Shown in pieces: positions 7,107 through 13,324 of a stretch of 14,006 bases of DNA. Positions within the stretch are counted from its first letter, which is position 1, and each line of letters starts with the position of its first letter. A program made the translations under genes and the position numbers. Source of the stretch: CAWGCE01 sp964480915 (lineage in GTDB: Bacteria > Planctomycetota > Planctomycetia > Pirellulales > Pirellulaceae); contig CAYZRS010000101.1 in assembly GCA_964480915.1 (NCBI GenBank), forward strand, positions 1 to 14,006. The letters are read 5' to 3'. The notes under the pieces were generated by a model. The model was not told the DNA's origin. It did no database searches and saw only the letters and a list, made by a program, of their open reading frames with translations.

Positions 7107-7137
7107 GTCCGTCTGGGGACAGACGGACCTACGTGAC
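7107..7137 (-). repeat. Right 31-nt inverted end of the hairpin array
   Basis: Minus-strand partner of 6879-6909, with an identical 9-nt lead (GTCACGTAG), identical inner stem and TCCC loop, and compensated outer stem. CTACGTGAC occurs again in direct orientation at 7147-7155, just before the stop of the next gene, so a partial extra copy may be present. Confidence 0.8.
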
Positions 7138-7160
7138 GGACGTGATCTACGTGACCGGGG

Positions 7161-9080
7161 CTACTTTAGTTGGCCGTCGAGGAAGCGGAGGGAGTAGAGC
7201 CGCGCTGTGCGATCGCCGGCGGCGCGAAGGTGCGATTGGCCCGGGGAGACGTAAGAGTCATTTTCGACGCCAGCGTCCTCGAGGCCCTGTTGGAAATCGG
7301 CCAAATTTGATTGGTCGATCACCGTGTCATTCTCGCCGACGAAGATGAACGTCGCCGGGTCATCGGACGAGATCCAGTTCGTGGGGGAGGCGGCGGCGTA
7401 GGTGTCGGGCAGCTCGGCACGAGTTCCGCCGAATAAGAATTCGAAGCGAGGATCGTTCAGCGGCACGTCACGGAAATCGGTACCGGGCGCTCCGGCCACG
7501 ATCGCTTTAACCTCCGAGCTAAACGGGCCCGCATCCGGTCCTTCCAAACCGGCCGATGGGTCGGTCAGGCCGGCCAGCAAAGCGAGGTGGGCTCCGGCCG
7601 AATATCCAAACAGGCCAATGTTGTCGGTATCGATGTCATAGGTCGCCGCATTTTCCCGCGCCCACATGATGGCCGATTTCACATCGTGAATCTGTGCCGG
7701 AAACTTGTCTGCCGGTGCGAGTCGATAGTTAATTGCGATTGCCACATAGCCACGTTGTGCCAAGTCTTTCGCTTCCGCAGCCATCGCCGCTTTGCTGCCG
7801 AATCGCCAATAGCCGCCGTGCACCAGAACGACGGTCGGATGCGGTCCGTCAGAATTCGGCACGTAGACATCGGCCAGGATCGCTGCGCCGTCACGGTTGG
7901 CGAATTCCACATTCTTCGACTGGACGTAGCCCGAACCGATCACACCATCGACCTCAGCATTTTCGATAATTCGCAGGTTCGAATGGCCTTCGTAATTGCT
8001 GGCTTGCACTTTCCCGTCAACGACCGCGTTGTCACGCAAGAGCGTTTCATTGTCGCCCCCGCCGACGATCGTATGGCGCAGTTTCGTGCCGACGTACGAC
8101 GTGTCGGCCATGACCAGCGTGCTGCTGGCTCCGCCCTCTTCATTCAGCGACAAAGTGCGTGAAACGCTCGCATCGCCCTCGAGGTAAACCGAGCTGATAC
8201 CCTGCTTGCTGTTCATCGAGAAGTTGCCCGAGATGTGGCTGTTCTGCAAGGCAAAGCTGTGCGTGCCGGCGCCTTCCAAGCGAATCCAAACCGAACCATC
8301 AAAATCGGTCGCATCAGCATTCATCCAGAAGTTGCCGACCTCGTCGTAGATGTTGGCGCCTCGTTTGACGGTCGAACCATCGATGTCCAATTCGAACGTG
8401 CCGGTTCCGTCAGTGACGATGATCTGCCCCAGCAGTGTCGAGTCGGTGACCTGAACGGTTGTGTCCGAGTTCGGATCGGTAATCCGCAGGTCCTTTAGTT
8501 CGGACTGAACGATGTCGACTTGGCTCGTACCGATCGGCCCACCGTCGACCTCACGTCGTAAGGCGATTTTGCCCGTCACATCAGTATCGGACACAGAAAA
8601 GACGCTGTCGCCCGCGCCCGTGACCAGCGTCAAGTTTCGCAGCACTCTTGCATCGTTCACGCTGACCGAATGAGCCGCCGCGTTGTTCTCGATGAGCAGT
8701 TCTCGCACCGTGACGTTGTCGATCACGATCGATTTCGAACCGGCTCCGCCACCGACGAGCAAATTGCGGGACAGCGTCGCATCGCGGACTTCGATCGAAT
8801 CGTCGCCCTCGTGAAGATCGATCGAGATCGTTCTGACTCGGTTGAAATTGCCATCGGTCGTGACATTCGTTCCGTTCAGGCCGGTCACCTGCAGCGTGCC
8901 GGAAGATTCCGAAATGACAATCTCGTTCGCGGTCGCATCGCCGGTGATGGACAGCGTACTGCCTGTCACCGAAGCGAGCACGTCGCCAGCCAACAACTGC
9001 CGCGCTTCCAACGATTCCACATTCAGATGGCAGCGCCGCACGGTTTGCGACGCACGTTGTTTTCTCTGGAAAAGTTTCAT
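7161..9080 (-). CDS. Secreted fusion of a repetitive beta region and an alpha/beta-hydrolase esterase
   Basis: 639 residues from the ATG at 9080 (GAGAG just upstream; a TTG at 9098 would add six residues). The N-terminus is basic and carries NVESLEARQLLAGD (24-30 = LEARQLL), a variant of the planctomycete LEPR-XLL motif found at the start of exported surface proteins. Residues ~35-385 are Gly/Asp/Ser/Thr/Val-rich with short recurrent strands ('xxLxITxxxxxxxVxVxxSxLxG'), suggesting a beta-solenoid. Residues ~388-639 are an alpha/beta hydrolase: HGGYW (421-425) oxyanion motif, G-Y-S-A-G with Ser494, Asp585 in VGENDTVID, His617 in GQSHLRA. HGG plus GYSAG is typical of hormone-sensitive-lipase/BD-FAE-type carboxylesterases. 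A role in deacylating polysaccharide at the cell surface is possible but inferred. It converges on the gene at 5823-6875 across the hairpin array. Confidence 0.85.
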   Translation of the reverse strand: MKLFQRKQRASQTVRRCHLNVESLEARQLLAGDVLASVTGSTLSITGDATANEIVISESSGTLQVTGLNGTNVTTDGNFNRVRTISIDLHEGDDSIEVRDATLSRNLLVGGGAGSKSIVIDNVTVRELLIENNAAAHSVSVNDARVLRNLTLVTGAGDSVFSVSDTDVTGKIALRREVDGGPIGTSQVDIVQSELKDLRITDPNSDTTVQVTDSTLLGQIIVTDGTGTFELDIDGSTVKRGANIYDEVGNFWMNADATDFDGSVWIRLEGAGTHSFALQNSHISGNFSMNSKQGISSVYLEGDASVSRTLSLNEEGGASSTLVMADTSYVGTKLRHTIVGGGDNETLLRDNAVVDGKVQASNYEGHSNLRIIENAEVDGVIGSGYVQSKNVEFANRDGAAILADVYVPNSDGPHPTVVLVHGGYWRFGSKAAMAAEAKDLAQRGYVAIAINYRLAPADKFPAQIHDVKSAIMWARENAATYDIDTDNIGLFGYSAGAHLALLAGLTDPSAGLEGPDAGPFSSEVKAIVAGAPGTDFRDVPLNDPRFEFLFGGTRAELPDTYAAASPTNWISSDDPATFIFVGENDTVIDQSNLADFQQGLEDAGVENDSYVSPGQSHLRAAGDRTARLYSLRFLDGQLK

Positions 9081-9254
9081 TCGCTCTCGACGTTCCAAAC
9101 TGCCCTGCCCCGCACAACAAGTATAGAATAATTATCGGACTGCCGAACGGCCGGCTGCACTCGGCGAGCCCTATTTCCAGCCAATTGGGTGGGTTTCCCT
9201 GGGGCTCGGCCGCAAGAACGCACGGATTAGGCCCGATTCTCAATTTGGAATCTT

Positions 9255-10160
9255 ATGAGCGACAGCAAAGCGTTTTTGAATGGACAGTTGATCGACGCCG
9301 ACCAATTGAAGATTCCCGCCATCGATACCGGATTCGTCTGGGGAATTACCGTTGCCGAGCAGCTGCGCACTTTCGGCGGGAAGCTGTTCCTGCTTGATCA
9401 GCATCTGGATCGATTTTTCGACTCGCTCGCGGCCGTCGGAACTCAGTTGGCGTGCTCGCGCGAATCGCTCGGCGCGCAGGCCAGGGAACTGGCCGAACGG
9501 AACCATGCCTTGCTGGCCAGCGGAGACGACTTGGGGCTGGCGATCTTCGCCACGCCCGGTTCGTCGGGCGGCATGGGGACGAGTGAACCTTTGCTCGGAC
9601 TGCACACCTATCCCCTGCCCTTCCCGGCATGGGCCGACAAATATTCGGCCGGTCAATCTTTAACGACCAGTCGCGTTCGTCAGATCGACGCCAGCCATTG
9701 GCCACCCTCGGTTAAATGCCGCAGTCGGATGCACTACTTCTTAGCCGACCGTGAAGTGCAACAACGCGAACCCGATGCGCGTGCGCTCCTACTCGATAGT
9801 GACGGCTTTGTTTGCGAAGCATCGACCGCCAACCTGGTTGCCGTCTTTGGCGATCAGTTGGTTTCCCCGCAACGTGAAAAAATTCTGCCCGGAGTGAGCT
9901 TGGCGTTTGTCGAGCAATTGGCGACCGCAGCCGGCCACCGCTGCGAGTACCGCGACATGTCACCCGAAGAATTCGCCCGTGCCGACGAAGTGTTGCTGAC
10001 GAGCACTCCCTTCTGCCTGCTGCCCGTTTGCCAGTTGGATGGTCGAGCGGTCGGCAGCCAATGTCCGGGCCGCGTGACAACCCAATTGACGAACGCTTGG
10101 ATCGATCGAGTCGGTTGCGATTTCCGGCAGCAGGCGACGAAGTGTGACCGAAAGCGCTAA
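9255..10160 (+). CDS. Class IV PLP-dependent aminotransferase (branched-chain aminotransferase / aminodeoxychorismate lyase type)
   Basis: 301 residues, near the family's usual 270-310. The N-terminal FLNGQLIDADQLKIPAIDTGFVWG (7-30) is the standard opening of the fold, followed by LFLLDQHLDRFFDSL (44-58). The PLP-binding Lys is probably Lys154 in SVKCRSRMHYFLAD. The phosphate-side motif appears as LLLDSDGFVCEASTANLVAV (178-197; Glu188), then ILPGVSLAFVEQLA (210-223) and EVLLTSTPFCLLPV (245-258). Sequence alone does not separate branched-chain amino acid transamination from 4-amino-4-deoxychorismate lyase (folate) or D-amino-acid transaminase. It diverges from the esterase gene across 174 bp that hold a TATAGAATAAT stretch (9122-9132). 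No strong Shine-Dalgarno. Confidence 0.85.
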   Translation: MSDSKAFLNGQLIDADQLKIPAIDTGFVWGITVAEQLRTFGGKLFLLDQHLDRFFDSLAAVGTQLACSRESLGAQARELAERNHALLASGDDLGLAIFATPGSSGGMGTSEPLLGLHTYPLPFPAWADKYSAGQSLTTSRVRQIDASHWPPSVKCRSRMHYFLADREVQQREPDARALLLDSDGFVCEASTANLVAVFGDQLVSPQREKILPGVSLAFVEQLATAAGHRCEYRDMSPEEFARADEVLLTSTPFCLLPVCQLDGRAVGSQCPGRVTTQLTNAWIDRVGCDFRQQATKCDRKR

Positions 10161-10331
10161 GCCTTTCACTCCAATCCAACGTGGCTCATTCCTTGGCGAC
10201 CGCCGACACCTCGCTGGCTCTCGCGATTCCATCTCCCGCGCACCGTGCGCACCACTGCGAACACGACGACCCGGCCGTACGGTCGCTTTAATTAAGGCTG
10301 GTTTCGCCGCCTGTTGCTCGCCCTCTGAGTC

Positions 10332-10359
10332 AAAAAAAGAGGCCGGGATTCGAACCGGC
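10332..10359 (-). terminator. Minus-strand intrinsic-terminator-like hairpin with T7
   Basis: Read on the minus strand: GCCGG, loop TTCGAATC, CCGGC, then CTC and seven T. The stem is GC-rich but only 5 bp. No annotated minus-strand gene lies directly upstream, which is why a small RNA is suspected. Confidence 0.4.
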
Positions 10360-10445
10360 TTGCAGAATTTGCCGTCTCCCTCAGCCGTGCGGTAACGCAC
10401 CGCTATCAAACGGGTTGGGTCATCCCCGTTGTTTTCGAGTAACGC
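10332..10445 (-). ncRNA. Candidate orphan small RNA with tRNA-like T-arm and terminator
   Basis: On the minus strand a promoter-like TAGAAT (10452-10457) is followed by about 110 nt without an ORF and then a hairpin plus T7. Internal structures are GTGCG/CGCAC (10387-10400), a small GCA...TGC hairpin, and GCCGG/CCGGC around TTCGAATC, which imitates a tRNA T-arm. A full cloverleaf cannot be built: the acceptor strand has no partner, the T-loop is 8 nt, and no 7-nt anticodon loop with U33 is found. Alternatives are a degenerate tRNA remnant, or chance. Confidence 0.3.
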
Positions 10446-10451
10446 ACTTCG

Positions 10452-10457
10452 ATTCTA
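10452..10457 (-). promoter_or_regulatory. -10-like TAGAAT on the minus strand
   Basis: The 8-mer ACTAGAAT here is the same as that upstream of the transglutaminase-like gene. No good TTGACA-like partner is found 16-18 bp upstream, so the call depends on the -10 element alone. Confidence 0.25.
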
Positions 10458-10536
10458 GTTCATAGTGGGCCACACAAACTGGAAGCGTGGTCCCCTTCAT
10501 TCGCGTTAACAACGACTCATCATCAAGGGGCCCACG

Positions 10537-11514
10537 ATGCATCACCACAAACTGCCAATTTCCGCGCTGAGCATGCTGCTGTTCGTCTGTTCAAATCCAC
10601 TACAAGCCGGACTGGTTTTCACGTGTGTCGAAGGTGGCGGCGAGGTGACCTGCGCTTCCCCGGGGGGAGCGTTAGATCTCAGCGGCTTGGTCGAGCAAGA
10701 CACATTCAATAGTACGGTTGGATTTGTGAACGCTTCGTCCAACAGTTTCATTTCGGGTCCTACGGGCTTCGCGGAAGTCACGCGGTTCGATAGCTTGCAC
10801 GGACCGGCCAGCATTGGCAGCGGGCCGTTTACGCGTGCGGTTTCAGGGACAGGCGGCCCATTCGGAATCAGTTTCCGCATGATCTTGGTCCCAGCGTCCT
10901 ACGTTTCTAACGAAGCAATCGGGCCACTCTCGACAACGTATGCCAGCAATCTGGCTGCTTTGGGGATCAACTCGGGGACTCATGTTTGGGAATGGGGAAC
11001 GGGTGCCGGGCAATCGATCACGCTCATCGTGCCTTCCGCCTCGATCACGGGTGACTTCGATCTCGATGGCATTTTCGATTGCAATGATATCGATGCGCTC
11101 GTCGCTGAGATTGTTTCCGGTAGCGACGCTGCCAGTTTCGACCTCACCGGCGACGGCCTGGTCAATGACGACGACCAAACCGAGTGGTTGGCACGGGCGG
11201 CCTTGGCGAATGGGTTGCCCGGTCCCTATTTGCTCGGTGATGTGAATCTGGACGGCAACGTCGACGGATCGGATTTCGTGGCGTGGAACACCAACAAGTT
11301 CACTTCGACGGCCGGTTGGTGTAGTGGCGATCTTAATCACGACGGAGTTGTCGACGGAGCCGACTTTGTGGTCTGGAACGGAAACAAATTCACTTCGTCG
11401 GATCAAATCGTTTCAGCGGTCCCCGAACCGACCACAGGTTGGTCGATTCTTTGCTTGATCATCTGCTTCCGTGGATACGTCCGAACCAATAAATCGCAAT
11501 GGCCTGCTCGCTGA
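10537..11514 (+). CDS. Secreted protein with dockerin-type repeats and a C-terminal PEP-CTERM-like anchor
   Basis: 325 residues. Signal peptide at 1-24 (SALSMLLFVCSNPLQA). Residues ~25-168 form a Gly/Ser/Phe-rich domain of unknown function, possibly with a Cys30-Cys39 disulfide. Residues 171-286 hold four EF-hand-like calcium loops of dockerin type: GDFDLDGIFDCNDID (172-186), DLTGDGLVNDDDQ (202-214), GDVNLDGNVDGSDF (234-247) and GDLNHDGVVDGADF (264-277); the last two are near copies, each followed by V(A/V)WN(T/G)NKF. The end has Pro-Glu-Pro (296-298), a hydrophobic stretch (WSILCLIICF) and a basic tail, a shortened PEP-CTERM signal. AAGGGG 6 nt before the ATG is a fair ribosome-binding site. 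Such proteins are exported and calcium-stabilised. The next gene begins 37 bp after the stop, so they may share a transcript. Confidence 0.85.
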   Translation: MHHHKLPISALSMLLFVCSNPLQAGLVFTCVEGGGEVTCASPGGALDLSGLVEQDTFNSTVGFVNASSNSFISGPTGFAEVTRFDSLHGPASIGSGPFTRAVSGTGGPFGISFRMILVPASYVSNEAIGPLSTTYASNLAALGINSGTHVWEWGTGAGQSITLIVPSASITGDFDLDGIFDCNDIDALVAEIVSGSDAASFDLTGDGLVNDDDQTEWLARAALANGLPGPYLLGDVNLDGNVDGSDFVAWNTNKFTSTAGWCSGDLNHDGVVDGADFVVWNGNKFTSSDQIVSAVPEPTTGWSILCLIICFRGYVRTNKSQWPAR

Positions 11515-11539
11515 GAGTGCCTGCTGTCAGTTCAACCGC

Positions 11540-11545
11540 TATGAT
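11540..11545 (+). promoter_or_regulatory. -10-like TATGAT, 6 nt before the prepilin-like gene start
   Basis: TATGAT (5/6 to TATAAT) is followed by GGAGAC and the ATG at 11552. The layout matches that before the transglutaminase-like gene (TAGAAT, 6-nt spacer, ATG). No clear -35 is seen. The GGAG inside the spacer could instead be a close-set ribosome-binding site. Confidence 0.3.
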
Positions 11546-11551
11546 GGAGAC

Positions 11552-12505
11552 ATGTCCAGTTCAACGATACGATTTCCCCGCCGCTGCGGATTTACGCTGG
11601 TCGAATTGCTGGTCGTGATAGCGATTATCGCGATCCTTGTGGCGCTGTTGTTACCGGCGGTCAATTCGGCTCGCGAAGCGGCCAGGCTGAACCAATGTAA
11701 AGGCCGGCTCAGACAAATTGGGTTGGCGGTTTTGAATTTCGAGTCGAGCCGTGGTCGGTTACCGAAGGGTGCTTGCTGGCAAAACGAACCGCGCATCTTC
11801 CGGGGCAACATTCTGCTGTTTATTCTTCCCTATCTCGAATATCAAAATCTCTATGACCAATTTGATTTCACGGAAGATACGAATGATCAAGCGTGGGCCG
11901 GTGACGATCCCATCAATCAGATGGTCCTTTCAGAATTCACCTGCCCGACCGATTTTGAGGCAAGTCTAACCGAGTATGGGGCTGCGGTTTCCAACTACGT
12001 CGCTTCGCGTGGTCCGAACGAAGTCATCAATCGGACCGACCGCTTTTCTTGTCCGACGTACGACGAGTGGAACGATCTGGCGATGGCACCAAATCATGAT
12101 CCGGAAAACCCCGAAAATTTCTCGGGGCCATTCCATCGCGAGGGTTTTGTTGATTGCAAGTTGAGCCAGATCACGGACGGATTGTCCAAGACGATATTCT
12201 TTGGCGAGGCGCGACGCGACTGCAGTGCGTCGCTAAATCAGGGTTGGGCCACGACGCTGAATGGCCAGGCCTATTTGTCGACCTTGATTCCCATCAACTG
12301 GGACAGTTGTGGTACGGACGAATTCGACGGCTGCCACTATCCGCACAACTGGAATTCATCACAAGGCTACAAGAGCCGCCACCCGGGAGGTGTGCAAGTC
12401 GTGATGGGTGACGACTCGGTTCATTTCATTTCCGAAACGATCGACCGTCCGCTGTTTCAAAACTTGGGTGCGAAAGCTGATGGCCAGGTGACAGCGTGGC
12501 CGTAG
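11552..12505 (+). CDS. DUF1559 prepilin-like protein with N-terminal methylation motif
   Basis: 317 residues from the ATG at 11552, chosen over an in-frame ATG at 11471 (inside the preceding gene) because it gives a short basic leader, RFPRRC, directly before the type IV prepilin motif G-F-T-L-V-E-L-L (residues 13-20) and the hydrophobic helix VVIAIIAILVALLLPAV. By family rule, prepilin peptidase cuts after the Gly and Phe becomes N-methylated. The rest matches the DUF1559 pattern: SAREAARLNQCKGRLRQIGLAVLNFES, a central variable beta region, and near the end HPGGVQVVMGDDSVHFISETID and GAKADGQV. Planctomycetes carry many paralogues; the function is unknown, possibly pseudopilin-like envelope proteins. 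It follows the dockerin gene by 37 bp and converges on the minus-strand pair downstream. Confidence 0.9.
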   Translation: MSSSTIRFPRRCGFTLVELLVVIAIIAILVALLLPAVNSAREAARLNQCKGRLRQIGLAVLNFESSRGRLPKGACWQNEPRIFRGNILLFILPYLEYQNLYDQFDFTEDTNDQAWAGDDPINQMVLSEFTCPTDFEASLTEYGAAVSNYVASRGPNEVINRTDRFSCPTYDEWNDLAMAPNHDPENPENFSGPFHREGFVDCKLSQITDGLSKTIFFGEARRDCSASLNQGWATTLNGQAYLSTLIPINWDSCGTDEFDGCHYPHNWNSSQGYKSRHPGGVQVVMGDDSVHFISETIDRPLFQNLGAKADGQVTAWP

Positions 12506-12561
12506 TGCAGCGTTAGTTCTGGTTCCGAGAATCCGCCCAAGAATCCTCTAACGACCGGGTT

Positions 12562-12618
12562 CACCGGGCGGCGAGAGTAAGACTAACCAGCACAAAACAC
12601 GCTGACGCCGCTCCGGTG
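12562..12618. repeat. Long imperfect palindrome between convergent genes
   Basis: CACCGG+GCGGCG (12562-12573) pairs with CGCCGC, a bulged T at 12612, and CCGGTG (12606-12618), making a 12-bp stem with one extrahelical base and a 32-nt loop. Farther out, TAAC (12549-12552) faces GGTT (12627-12630). It lies in the 141-bp space between two convergent stops, so it may be a bidirectional terminator. A bulged stem with AAC/GTT ends recalls integron attC sites, but the end boxes fit the attC consensus poorly. Confidence 0.5.
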
Positions 12619-12646
12619 CACGGCATGGTTCGCCATAACAAGGTTT

Positions 12647-13324
12647 TTATCCGTCACTCGGACGAAGACCGTCGGCAATTTTGTTGAGTTGGTCTAAACG
12701 CTCTAAATCTCCGGACGCTGTAGTCACGCAAAATCCCTTATCAGTGAAGAACACGAGAATACGCACAAACAAAGTGCTCGTTTCCGGACCAGCAAAGTGA
12801 AGTGTAAATCACTGTTCCTTTGAGAAATCAAGGCCATCAAATTGCTGCTTCAGATTCCCCGGCAACATCTTCACGACCTTGAACCCGGCCGCAGCGTATT
12901 TCTGTACCGTCGAGTTTAAGTACGCCTTTGCAGATGCTCGTCGCGCCGCGCTGCTCGACCGATCCGTTCCGTACTCCGTGATGATGTGGATCCCATCTCC
13001 TGATGCCCTGTTCGCGTATATTGCGTGCAATCCACCTGCCTTCTGATCGGCTATTTCAATTCGAAAAGATGCTTGGGGAACAAGTTCCTTGGGAAAAGAC
13101 TTTGGGATTTCGAGATGCTCAAGAGCCGTATCAACTGGAACATCAATCTTGGATTGGGCAAGTGCGATATCTGGCAGCGTCAAGATGAAAAGCCAGCAAA
13201 GGATCAGGCAAATACGCAATTGGGCTCCGGTGTAAATTTGTAGGCGAACGGTTGGGATAACGCGGTCGTGATTCAACGTTTCCGAGCGAAGCGAGCCAAA
13301 CCGCGTTTTACGACTTGCGTTCAT
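12647..13324 (-). pseudogene. Exported protein gene interrupted by an in-frame TGA
   Basis: Start ATG at 13324, giving a signal peptide (hydrophobic LRICLILCWLFILTLP, ending ALAQ at 54-57). A GTG at 13507 would add 61 Arg-rich residues that overlap the zinc-ribbon frame of the upstream gene and look non-coding. The first TGA (12809-12811) stops the protein at 171 residues. The same frame then continues for 53 sense codons to a TAA at 12647, encoding FTLHFAGPETSTLF, VRILVFFTDKGFCVTTAS and DLERLDQLNKIADGL, which look like two beta strands and the final amphipathic helix of the same domain. Read through, it would be 225 residues. The domain may be PsbP/DcrB-like, but I am not sure. The TGA could be a nonsense mutation, a base error, or recoding. 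The start overlaps the end of the upstream gene by 17 nt, implying an operon. Confidence 0.6.

Larger units (their letters stand above)
6879..7137. repeat. 259-bp array of hairpins with inverted 31-nt ends
   Basis: This stretch fills nearly all the space between two convergent genes (stops at 6875 and 7161). Perfect stems: 6888-6896/6901-6909 (9 bp), 6910-6915/6920-6925 (6), 6930-6934/6947-6951 (5), 6960-6966/6975-6981 (7), 7062-7068/7073-7079 (7), 7091-7096/7100-7105 (6), 7107-7115/7120-7128 (9). The middle holds direct repeats (AGCGGCTCAGA twice at 6975 and 6989; four 15-bp units at 7003-7062). The first and last 31 nt are inverted copies of one element. It could act as a bidirectional terminator; it could also be a non-autonomous mobile repeat. 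No encoded protein is seen. Confidence 0.8.
10161..10536. other. Intergenic region without a protein gene
   Basis: 376 bp between the aminotransferase and the dockerin/PEP-CTERM gene. A forward frame is open at 10144-10395, but its composition is not protein-like. Content seen: a tRNA T-arm-like hairpin with a T7 tract on the minus strand (10332-10359), a hairpin GTGCG/CGCAC with loop GTAA (10387-10400), a direct repeat GTAACGCAC (10392 and 10439), a minus-strand TAGAAT (10452-10457), and the ribosome-binding AAGGGG for the next gene (10525-10530). Confidence 0.6.

Noticed and set aside
9960..10409. Minus-strand ORF over the 3' end of the aminotransferase and the spacer
   Set aside because: Arg-rich, no domain, antisense to a clear gene and crossing the T7/hairpin region; typical of a GC-rich shadow frame.
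10332..10420. A complete tRNA gene on the minus strand
   Set aside because: Only the T-arm-like part fits. The T-loop is 8 nt, the acceptor 3' strand (CCTCTTT) has no 5' partner, and no 5-bp anticodon stem with a 7-nt loop can be drawn.
12770..12811. Selenocysteine insertion at the in-frame TGA
   Set aside because: A GGTC lies 18 nt after the TGA, in the range of bacterial SECIS loops, but I cannot build a stable stem around it, and the protein shows no redox motif. Nonsense mutation or error is simpler.
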